Source: Candidatus Pacearchaeota archaeon (GTDB lineage: Archaea > Nanobdellota > Nanobdellia > Pacearchaeales > GW2011-AR1). From it: 64,000 nucleotides of DNA. The stretch is taken from NCBI GenBank assembly GCA_019659125.1, contig JAIFVX010000001.1, forward strand, positions 438,097 to 502,096, read 5' to 3'. Each line of letters opens with the position of its first letter. The first letter of the stretch is position 1. Under the pieces are notes generated by a model. That model did not search any database. It had not been told where the DNA came from and saw only the letters and a list, made by a program, of their open reading frames with translations. The position numbers and the translations under genes were made by a program. Below are positions 48,854 through 56,389 of the stretch, piece after piece.

Positions 48854-49101
48854 ATATAACACTTGTTCGACTAACCGATTAACTTTCTTCAGGTTACCAC
48901 TATCTTTTTCTCACAGGGAAATAAGATATTAAACGAACTTTATCTCTCACTTTTTACACATAAACTGCCTAAAACGGGCTAGAGTTATCACTCACTCTCT
49001 TTCCTATTCCTCAGAAAAATTGAACACAATTTTCCCTCACTTTTTATCGTTTTTCGATCATTTTTCAACCAAAAATGAGTTTGCTAACTCTCACTTTTTC
49101 A

Positions 49102-49770
49102 TTATTGAGCATGATTTTCCTCATCTTTCTCGTAATTCTCTGATTTTGACTCATTAACACGAACTTTTCCCTTTTTCTTAACTCTCACTTTTGCGTATTT
49201 TGACAGTTTTTCACGTACTTCAGCTACCACAAACACTCTCTTTTTCCCATTTTTCTCTGTTATTTCCTCGATCAGCCCTGGTCGCTTCTGCCGAATGGCA
49301 TTTACCTGTCCTCGAATGGTAGATCTCTCTTTTCCCAAAAGGAGGGCTAAATCTTCATAACTAAGCTTCATATCGCTGTTCATAAGAGTGAACAAAACAA
49401 GTCGTTCGTTAGCACTTAATCCTTTTAGAATTTCGTAAAAACTGCCTGTTTGAACAGCTGTTTGAACACCATTATCAACATCATAAACAGCTGTTTGTTT
49501 GCCCAAAACCGGCAGTTTCTTAAACAGCTGTTTGTCTTTTTCGACATGAGTTGCCATTTCGAGAGCTTCACGCAGTCCAGAAATCTCATCATTTATCGAC
49601 GACAAATCCTTTTTTAGCTCATTTACGATGTCAAACAGCTGTTTATCTTGAGAATCAAGGTGTTTGACCCACTTTCCAACAGTGTCCATATCTTTTTTAA
49701 CTCCGGCAAAGCTTTCCTTTACTTCATGCTCGAATTTCTTGTCCCTTTTTTTGAAAAACCAGTCAAACAT
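49102..49770 (-). CDS. HTH regulator related to the 48182-48853 product
   Basis: LSANERLVLFTLMNSDMKLSYEDLALLLGKERSTIRGQVNAIRQKRPG; MFDWFFKK at 49770 lies about 28 nt downstream of TATTTAAATA. The track extends the ORF to 49911 with an added TM segment. Confidence 0.6.
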   Translation of the reverse strand: MFDWFFKKRDKKFEHEVKESFAGVKKDMDTVGKWVKHLDSQDKQLFDIVNELKKDLSSINDEISGLREALEMATHVEKDKQLFKKLPVLGKQTAVYDVDNGVQTAVQTGSFYEILKGLSANERLVLFTLMNSDMKLSYEDLALLLGKERSTIRGQVNAIRQKRPGLIEEITEKNGKKRVFVVAEVREKLSKYAKVRVKKKGKVRVNESKSENYEKDEENHAQ

Positions 49771-49943
49771 TAAAGTATACCAACAGTTGTAGTATTTAAA
49801 TATTGCCATTTTAGAGGCTATAAAGGCAAGTGCCCCCAAGTATCCCAAGACAAAAGCAAACACCAACACAAACAGCAAAAACACACTTAAACACCTAAAA
49901 AGTGAAAACAAACAGCTGTTTAAACAGCCTCAAACACCTGTTT
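49453..49943. repeat. repeated palindrome AAACAGCTGTTT (four perfect 12-mers, one 10-bp core copy, one near-match)
   Basis: Perfect 12-mers at 49485, 49522, 49633, 49910; core AACAGCTGTT at 49453; AAACACCTGTTT at 49932. Confidence 0.85.
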
Positions 49944-50041
49944 AAGGGTGTAAAAACAAGGAAAAAACAATAAAACCTATAAAAACAACACAAACAGCCC
50001 AAAGGGAAAAGTATATATACAAGTTTGACTGTAATATAGAG

Positions 50042-50185
50042 ATGGTTGTTACGACTTCAGTCACCATCTCAGCAGTTCTGGCCATTATTGTGGGTATTAT
50101 CATCCTCATCTGGCCTAAATTCTTGAATATTGCCGTAGGAATCTACTTGCTTATTGCAGGATTCCTGAATCTATTCAGCTTCTAA
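50042..50185 (+). CDS. DUF3096-like small membrane protein (47 aa), not in the ORF track
   Basis: MVVTTSVTISAVLAIIVGIIILIWPKFLNIAVGIYLLIAGFLNLFSF; TATA-like GTATATATAC about 25-30 nt upstream. Confidence 0.7.
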   Translation: MVVTTSVTISAVLAIIVGIIILIWPKFLNIAVGIYLLIAGFLNLFSF

Positions 50186-50211
50186 GGGAAAACAACCCTT
50201 TCATCTCAGCC

Positions 50212-50550
50212 ATGGATAAACAAAGAAAACTTGACGTATCAATACCTGTGCCATTAGTCGTAGATTTCTACTTTATCCTCGATAAAAAAGCCGTGAAACC
50301 ACTCTACATAAGCGCCGACAAACGGCTGTTTACCAAGGAAGAATACAGGCTTTTTGAATCAGGGGCAGACCTTGTCTATACAGGGGTAGGGATTTACAGG
50401 AAACGCAAGCATGTTTCCTTCGCCCGGGAGATAAGCCGCACAAATCTCAAGCAAAAAACCACCATGGCTAAGATAATCCCCATCACATTCTTCGAATATG
50501 TCTACCAGGAGGACTATCCGTTAAACACCCTGGCACTATTCGATAGCTAA
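50212..50550 (+). CDS. hypothetical protein
   Basis: Intact ORF in small-gene cluster. Confidence 0.5.
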   Translation: MDKQRKLDVSIPVPLVVDFYFILDKKAVKPLYISADKRLFTKEEYRLFESGADLVYTGVGIYRKRKHVSFAREISRTNLKQKTTMAKIIPITFFEYVYQEDYPLNTLALFDS

Positions 50551-50572
50551 AAACACACAAGGAGGTATACAA

Positions 50573-50803
50573 ATGACAAACAACCAAGACGAAATTCGTG
50601 CAATCTATCGAGAAAATGGAGATGGATCTCGCGGAGGCCTTATGAGAGCAGAAGGCCCAGCAGACCCGACAGATTTACGTCAACTTGACAGTCTCGTCCC
50701 TCCACCCTATTTGCGTGGTGGAAAATATAGGTATGATGATCAAATCCATGTACAAGATCATCGCGGAGAACGTACCAGAGTATATAAGCAAGCAGCAGAT
50801 TAA
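50573..50803 (+). CDS. hypothetical protein
   Basis: Strong RBS AAGGAGGTATACAAATG. Confidence 0.5.
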   Translation: MTNNQDEIRAIYRENGDGSRGGLMRAEGPADPTDLRQLDSLVPPPYLRGGKYRYDDQIHVQDHRGERTRVYKQAAD

Positions 50804-50883
50804 TAGCGATAACTTCTTCTTAACGCTTAAAAGTTTCAGCTAAGCATAAAAGTTCGCTTTAATTCTAAAAAACTAGCCAGACT

Positions 50884-50930
50884 AGTAGTGAGGCCGAAGG
50901 CCGAACGCGCCCGACATAAGATTTAAATAT
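50884..50930 (+). repeat. intergenic repeat element copy 1 with GGCC-GAA-GGCC mini-hairpin
   Basis: AGTAGTGAGGCCGAAGGCCGAACGCGCCCGACATAAGATTTAAATAT. Confidence 0.75.
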
Positions 50931-50950
50931 ATATTGGGAACTATATTTTT

Positions 50951-51316
50951 ATGGAAGATTTACAAAGACTTTTTGCACGAGCCTCTAAAATAAACGAAGA
51001 TACTAAAGGCTATTTCACCTCAGAAAAGCTAGCTTCTATGAGAAAGTTTGACGGACCAAAGAGATTCAAAAGAAAAGCTTTAGGTTTATGTGGATCGGAC
51101 GCTGTAAAAAGCTTGGATGAGATGGCCCAATTATTATATGAAACGGGAATTGCCTCTTCTCAAGAAGAAGGCAGGGAGATTACTCCTTCTCTTGTCGGGA
51201 AAAAGGTATATTATGACAGCAACAACGACTACCTTACTTTTGAAAGCGTACAATCTACAACAGGGGCGAAGGCTTATAGGATATTTATAGCATCAAGGTA
51301 TTCTGGTTTTGAGTAA
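50951..51316 (+). CDS. hypothetical protein
   Basis: ATG about 28 nt downstream of the TATA-like TTTAAATATATA. Confidence 0.5.
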   Translation: MEDLQRLFARASKINEDTKGYFTSEKLASMRKFDGPKRFKRKALGLCGSDAVKSLDEMAQLLYETGIASSQEEGREITPSLVGKKVYYDSNNDYLTFESVQSTTGAKAYRIFIASRYSGFE

Positions 51317-51392
51317 AATCTTACTAAAAATTGACAAAATAAACGTTCGTCTAATCACCCTTAACTGAACTTTTAGTGTTTTTAGCCAATTT

Positions 51393-51752
51393 TTACTCTT
51401 TTTCTGGAGGTATAGTCTTTAAATATTGGTTAAACTTGTCTTTTCTATCGCGGCGGATGAGATACCTAGCCGTAATACCTACTGCAGTCATTGTTAAAGC
51501 AAGAGGGAGAAGTTCTCGCCCATATCTGAAAGCATAGAGAAGAGGACCATAGGTAAAGACCGTTCCAAAGAAATCCTGGGCTGCTGAGCCATACCATAGC
51601 TGAGAGTCAAGACTTTCAAGCTCGCGCTTCTTTGCCCGAGAGACGTTATTTTTACTTCTTCGTTCACTAAGGAATTTAATATGTTGTTCAGTAAGGTAAA
51701 GATGGCTGCCTGGAAGGGCTGCGAGAACTATATCTGTAAGGACATTCTTCAT
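51393..51752 (-). CDS. hypothetical membrane-associated protein
   Basis: Intact ORF with hydrophobic segments. Confidence 0.45.
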   Translation of the reverse strand: MKNVLTDIVLAALPGSHLYLTEQHIKFLSERRSKNNVSRAKKRELESLDSQLWYGSAAQDFFGTVFTYGPLLYAFRYGRELLPLALTMTAVGITARYLIRRDRKDKFNQYLKTIPPEKE

Positions 51753-51894
51753 CGAATTTAAACTAGTAAGTGGTTTTTAATACTTTCGACCACCGCGCAA
51801 GGTTGTAAGCATCGATAAAAGGTTTGGACAATACAAAGAAGTTCGCTTAACTAGATTATATAAATATTTAAATACCTCCAGTAAGCAGAGTGAT

Positions 51895-52185
51895 ATGGGC
51901 ACTATTTTAGAAAGAGTAATTGAAGAGCGTCAACTGCTGGAAAATTTTTTGAGTGAAGAGATGCCGAGTACATCTAGGCATATTATTGGAAGATCATGGT
52001 TTCATAGGCACTGTGGTGAAAGAATGCTAAAAATACAAGAATATAGTCATGAGGACATGCAGGGAGACCACTTCGAGCTTGTAAGGATGGGAGGAAAAGG
52101 TATCGGAAATGTATATTATTGTATGAGATGTGGATATGGTGCAGATACCTACCCTTCTGGTGGCGGATCTATAGCTGGAGGATAG
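51895..52185 (+). CDS. hypothetical protein, possible zinc site
   Basis: RHCGERM...YYCMRCGYG; promoter AAATATTTAAATA upstream. Confidence 0.5.
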   Translation: MGTILERVIEERQLLENFLSEEMPSTSRHIIGRSWFHRHCGERMLKIQEYSHEDMQGDHFELVRMGGKGIGNVYYCMRCGYGADTYPSGGGSIAGG

Positions 52186-52372
52186 TTATCTCCCAAGATA
52201 GTGCAAAGAAGTTCGTATTAACCGAAAGATTTAAATAAAAGTTAGCCTTATAATAATTGCACCTCTTTTTCCCCGGAAGAGGACGTTTGATCCTTTTGTT
52301 TAACAGATTAGACCTCCTCTTTTGGGTTTATATTCAGAAATCTTTATAATACTCTTTTTCTTTTATTCTTCT

Positions 52373-52642
52373 ATGATACGAGAGGTACGTAGGTTCTTTA
52401 CGGGAGAAACGAGATATGCCCATGAGTTCTGGCATGACATCCGGACACTTATCCTGTTTACACTTGGTTTTACTATTGCCTTCACATGGAGACAGACAGT
52501 CTTCGACACGATGGAAAGCTTTATCCAATGGCTGACGAACGTGCATAATACCACCTCGCTCAGTATCCTCACTTCTCTACTTACGACTCTGATCTGTGTG
52601 CTGGTTATTGCAATCATGGCCCAGTTCTTTAAAAATAAGTGA
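52373..52642 (+). CDS. DUF5654-like small membrane protein
   Basis: GFTIAFTWRQTVFDTMESFIQWL...SLLTTLICVLVIAIMAQFF; internal ATG preferred over the track start at 52322. Confidence 0.55.
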   Translation: MIREVRRFFTGETRYAHEFWHDIRTLILFTLGFTIAFTWRQTVFDTMESFIQWLTNVHNTTSLSILTSLLTTLICVLVIAIMAQFFKNK

Positions 52643-52680
52643 TTTTCTGCCCTAATTCCATAAATAAAATAGCCACAATA

Positions 52681-52728
52681 GTGTTGTGAGGCGCGAAGCG
52701 CCGAACGCCCGGTACGTAGGATTTTTAA
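52681..52728 (+). repeat. intergenic repeat element copy 2 with GGCGC-GAA-GCGCC mini-hairpin
   Basis: GTGTTGTGAGGCGCGAAGCGCCGAACGCCCGGTACGTAGGATTTTTAA. Confidence 0.75.
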
Positions 52729-52750
52729 GCTATAAAAAGAATAGAGAGAT

Positions 52751-52873
52751 ATGACAAAATTAGAAAAAGAGAGTAAAAAGAGGACTAGAAACCATAATTC
52801 CTCCTTATCACTTATCAAGGTCCACAAGACTAAGGCGTCTAAACTCACGTATAAATTCAAAGGTCCCTCATAA
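52751..52873 (+). CDS. small basic protein (40 aa), not in the ORF track
   Basis: MTKLEKESKKRTRNHNSSLLSLIKVHKTKASKLTYKFKGPS. Confidence 0.4.
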   Translation: MTKLEKESKKRTRNHNSSLSLIKVHKTKASKLTYKFKGPS

Positions 52874-52907
52874 GGTCTGAACGCGCCCGACAAAGGATTT
52901 TTAAATT
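52871..52907 (+). repeat. intergenic repeat element copy 3 (hairpin lost)
   Basis: GAACGCGCCCGACA identical to copy 1, followed by AAGGATTTTTAAATTA. Confidence 0.65.
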
Positions 52908-52926
52908 AAGGATATGGTTCTTTACT

Positions 52927-53286
52927 ATGGAAGAAGATGCTTATATGAGAAATATGAAGTCCCTCTTGGAGGAAAGGAGCCAAATCCGATCAAAAGTTGA
53001 GCAAATCTTACGAAAGAATGATGCTACGCTAGAGGAAAAGAGGTATGCTCTTTATAATGGGGCTTTTGGTATGGGAGATGCAAGTTCATTACAAGACGGC
53101 GACCGTGAGGTCTGGAGTGTCTATTTGGATAAAATTTCAGATAAAACTGTAGAGGAACATTATCAGAGTTTTCATGCCAAAAGACGTTCTTTCTTAACTC
53201 ACGATGAATTAGCACCTATATGGACTTCTGCTAAGAGAGTTTACGAAAAGCATTGTAAAGAGATTAGTTCGCATAAGAAGCATTAA
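52927..53286 (+). CDS. hypothetical protein
   Basis: ATG downstream of TTTTTAAATTA promoter-like sequence. Confidence 0.5.
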   Translation: MEEDAYMRNMKSLLEERSQIRSKVEQILRKNDATLEEKRYALYNGAFGMGDASSLQDGDREVWSVYLDKISDKTVEEHYQSFHAKRRSFLTHDELAPIWTSAKRVYEKHCKEISSHKKH

Positions 53287-53339
53287 CCGTACTCTCTAAT
53301 CATATAAATATTTATAAACTCTACGGCCCACGAGATACG

Positions 53340-53753
53340 ATGCCTAACATAAAAGAGAGGTTCATCGTTGATGAGTCGATATTTAACAGTCAGCGCGCCG
53401 AGCAATTGGCGGAAATGCTATTGGATCTAAACATTAGTACGGTAACAAAGGAAGGAAATGTATTGCTGCACATGAACTCAATCACAAATATTGATAAAAT
53501 CGGACTTGTGATAATCTCTCGTTTTATAGCGAATCATCTAGAGTCCACTATCCCCGGAGAAGTAACTCTCTCAGAAATAACGTCTTCAACTTCTCTTACT
53601 CCAGATATAGTAAGTGCTCGTGCCGCAGAGCTCGTAGATAGAAGAATCATCCGCCGCGTAAAGAATGGATCATATATTGCCGTTCCATCCAGTCTTGAGA
53701 CATTTATTAAGAAACTCGCATCGAGGTATACTTTCAACAATGGTAAGTCTTAA
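53340..53753 (+). CDS. helical/wHTH-like protein, module gene 1
   Basis: NIKERFIVDESIF...NIDKIGLVIISRFIANHLESTIPGEVTLSEITSSTSLTPDIVSARAAELVDRRIIRRVKNGSYIAVP. Confidence 0.6.
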   Translation: MPNIKERFIVDESIFNSQRAEQLAEMLLDLNISTVTKEGNVLLHMNSITNIDKIGLVIISRFIANHLESTIPGEVTLSEITSSTSLTPDIVSARAAELVDRRIIRRVKNGSYIAVPSSLETFIKKLASRYTFNNGKS

Positions 53754-54144
53754 AGATATTAAAGGCACGTTCATAGTAGAAGGAGAGAATTTTCAAGAGC
53801 AAGAACTTGTGCGCCTTGTTGAGATTGTTCGTGAAACCTGCGTCCTCGACGGAAAGGGAACTGTTAAGTTTCTTAAGAATTTAAGCGAGAAAGACAAGAT
53901 AAAATATTGTTTGGCAGCTAGATTTCTAGCTAATAAAATTGATTCAAATATCTCAAAAGAAGTTTCTCGGCAAGAACTTGAAACCTTATTGCGTACGCAA
54001 CCAAAACAGGTTAGTGCTAGAATATCAGATTGCAGAAAAGAAGGATTATTACAGGACGCGAGCGAGGACATGTTCCAAGTATCACCCCACGTCCTTCAAA
54101 ACTTATTGAATGATAATGGAATCGATGCTAATAAAGTACCCTGA
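53740..54144 (+). CDS. helical/wHTH-like protein, module gene 2 (paralogue of gene 1)
   Basis: ATG at 53740 gives MVSLKDIKGTFIVEGENF; EKDKIKYCLAARFLANKIDSNISKEVSRQELETLLRTQPKQVSARISDCRKEGLLQ aligns with gene 1. Confidence 0.6.
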   Translation: MVSLKDIKGTFIVEGENFQEQELVRLVEIVRETCVLDGKGTVKFLKNLSEKDKIKYCLAARFLANKIDSNISKEVSRQELETLLRTQPKQVSARISDCRKEGLLQDASEDMFQVSPHVLQNLLNDNGIDANKVP

Positions 54145-54880
54145 AGAGGTATCTAGCTTACTTCATAAGTACTATGAGCGTATGCTACTAGATGATAGAG
54201 TATCGGATACGGATGCTATACTGGTATCGCTTCATATCTTAGAGTATTCTCAAGATAAATCTGGGGCGACCTACCCAGATTGTCGAGATGTGTTTATCTC
54301 TTTGGGGAGAAAGGAAGAGTCTTATAGGAAAAGGATGCATGAGGCAAAAGCCGATAATTTGATTTATCAAGATGATCACGGGATTTTTTTCTTGATTAAG
54401 GGCCTAAAACGCTTACAGGATCTTCTCGGCAAAACTAGGAAGTCCCCAGTGCATATAATAAAAGCGGGCAAGAACTTTAGCGGGATCAAGCTTTTTGAGG
54501 AATTTCTAACTGTCGAATTTGAGGGAGAAGAAGTCTTGATATGTGACGCTCATGTAAGCCAAGAGACTCTTTTTCCTCTGACAGCTCTTGAAGGGAAGAT
54601 AAAGCGTATAAAAATTCTAACATCGAATATATATGATAAAGATAAATTCGATGGGTATATCAAGAAAATACAGAAAGAGCTGAAAATCGAGGTCGAAGTG
54701 CGTACTAGTAATAAGATTCATGAGAGATATATGTTGAGCGGCGACTCATGCTGGTCGATTGGTGCAAGCATCAAGGATTTGGGAAATAAAGATACGGTAA
54801 TAAAAGAAATTAATGAAGTAATGACTTCTATGCGAGAGTTATTCCTAGAAAGATGGAACGAAGTGGAAAAGAAAGAGTAG
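54110..54880 (+). CDS. wHTH-like plus PLD-like protein, module gene 3
   Basis: N-terminal HTH-like region; C-terminal KIHERYMLSGDSCWSIGASIKDLGNKDTVI resembles PLD-like HxR-type motif proteins. Start could also be 54116 or 54125. Confidence 0.6.
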   Translation: MIMESMLIKYPEEVSSLLHKYYERMLLDDRVSDTDAILVSLHILEYSQDKSGATYPDCRDVFISLGRKEESYRKRMHEAKADNLIYQDDHGIFFLIKGLKRLQDLLGKTRKSPVHIIKAGKNFSGIKLFEEFLTVEFEGEEVLICDAHVSQETLFPLTALEGKIKRIKILTSNIYDKDKFDGYIKKIQKELKIEVEVRTSNKIHERYMLSGDSCWSIGASIKDLGNKDTVIKEINEVMTSMRELFLERWNEVEKKE

Positions 54881-55153
54881 TTACTTAGCAATCTCAGGCT
54901 GTTTCCAGCGCTTAAGAAGGGGGATGATTGCAGAGGCCAGGATGCGGGCCCTACCTTCAGGAATACGAAGCTGAGCGCTGATGTTCTCAGCAAGCTTCTG
55001 GATCATACCCTGGATATTTAATGAAGGTTGGGTAAATGATCCTCGCTGAAAGCATTTAGAGCAATAGTCCATATTGGGAGTGCCATCTTTATTGCTTCCA
55101 TGCGTGGAAGGAGCAAGATTTATGCCACAACTTTGACATCGTTCATCATTCAT
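54881..55153 (-). CDS. putative zinc-ribbon domain protein
   Basis: CQSCGINLAPSTHGSNKDGTPNMDYCSKCFQRGSFTQPSLNIQGM. Confidence 0.75.
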   Translation of the reverse strand: MNDERCQSCGINLAPSTHGSNKDGTPNMDYCSKCFQRGSFTQPSLNIQGMIQKLAENISAQLRIPEGRARILASAIIPLLKRWKQPEIAK

Positions 55154-55232
55154 TGAATATAAAATGTTAGAGACAGTTTAATAGGTAAGAACTATATTCT
55201 ATCTACGCCGATGAAATATATAAACCTGTCGA

Positions 55233-55439
55233 TCACCTGGATAGTCTTGATGCTAACCACCAGTAGATAACTACATAGGAAATGACATAGGGTAATACTC
55301 CGTAGAATGTATCGCTAACAGAATGGGACTTCGAGTCAACAGCAATAAAGATCTGGGCGATAAGTGCCAGAAAAACCAAGGTAATGATCCATCCTGACAA
55401 AGAGGTTGGATAATACATCCACTTGTTTTTCTTGAACAT
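55233..55439 (-). CDS. small membrane protein
   Basis: Two TM segments. Confidence 0.45.
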   Translation of the reverse strand: MFKKNKWMYYPTSLSGWIITLVFLALIAQIFIAVDSKSHSVSDTFYGVLPYVISYVVIYWWLASRLSR

Positions 55440-55678
55440 TACAACTTCTTTGCTCCGCGTAACAATCCACGGACAGGCTTCAAAGATTCAGTAAGCTTGG
55501 TTACTTCATCAGGGGATAGGGTTAAGATTCCTGAGGAATCCCTACCTTTAAAGTAGACGGCGACATGAGCCTTTTCAGGTTCAAGAATATTTTCTTTCAC
55601 AAGCACACTATCAACGGTGCTAAGGGCGTCAATTCTTTTCTCTCCGAATGACTTTTTTTCCTTGATACGTATTCTCAT
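55439..55678 (-). CDS. hypothetical protein
   Basis: Intact ORF adjoining the downstream gene. Confidence 0.5.
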   Translation of the reverse strand: MRIRIKEKKSFGEKRIDALSTVDSVLVKENILEPEKAHVAVYFKGRDSSGILTLSPDEVTKLTESLKPVRGLLRGAKKL

Positions 55679-55698
55679 ATAAAAAAGAGGAAGACTAT

Positions 55699-55923
55699 TT
55701 ATTTAAGGATTATGGTGTTATTGCTTGCAACCATCATAATCAATCCAAGCTCAACACCAATCAATCCAAGAAGAATATCGAGAGTATGATGAAAGGTTGA
55801 TTCATGTTCATCTTCATGTCCAAGTGCAGGGCTCAATGCCCGTTCATGAGCGATGTGAGGGAGGAACATCCAGAAAAATCCTATGAAAAGAACAACACTT
55901 CCTACAACATACCATCCATTCAT
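55699..55923 (-). CDS. small membrane protein
   Basis: Two TM segments with a His-containing linker. Confidence 0.5.
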   Translation of the reverse strand: MNGWYVVGSVVLFIGFFWMFLPHIAHERALSPALGHEDEHESTFHHTLDILLGLIGVELGLIMMVASNNTIILK

Positions 55924-55924
55924 A

Positions 55925-56353
55925 CTACTGCCAGGCTGCTAAAAGTCCGCCCGTAATGAGGAGATAGACAAGATAGTGTCCGGTGTTGACTAAATATAAC
56001 TTGAGAGGCTTACCTTCCCAAAGGACAATGCTGAGTTGTACGGGAGCGACAAACCCAAGCCAAACCCAGAATCCAAGCTGCATTCCTCCAGAGAATGACG
56101 TTGCTCCTACATATTGCACAAAGTGAGCAAGGACGTATGCCATGATTAACGAAGCAATAAATGCTGTAAGATAAAGGCGACCCATAGGTTTTGGATTTTT
56201 CTTCATGTCTTTCTTCATTTCAGCCATGCTCTTTCCAAATGTCGTCCGAGACCAGTAATTGCCGAACAATGAAGAGTACCAAAACATCCCAAGAACCATA
56301 GAGATAAGGGCAGAAACAATGACTGCCCACCAGTTTACCGCAACATCAATCAT
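55925..56353 (-). CDS. DUF1761-like membrane protein
   Basis: VNWWAVIVSALISMVLGMFWYSSLFGNYWSR. Confidence 0.8.
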   Translation of the reverse strand: MIDVAVNWWAVIVSALISMVLGMFWYSSLFGNYWSRTTFGKSMAEMKKDMKKNPKPMGRLYLTAFIASLIMAYVLAHFVQYVGATSFSGGMQLGFWVWLGFVAPVQLSIVLWEGKPLKLYLVNTGHYLVYLLITGGLLAAWQ

Positions 56354-56389
56354 GCGTTATAAAGAAAAAAGGTATTAATAAATCCTTCG

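Noticed and set aside
52363-52893. 176-aa minus-strand ORF
   Set aside because: Spans the intergenic repeat element and opposes the DUF5654-like gene and a promoter region; likely chance
53340-54880. Labelling the three-gene module as a named defence system
   Set aside because: No recognisable match to a known system from sequence alone; kept as a candidate only
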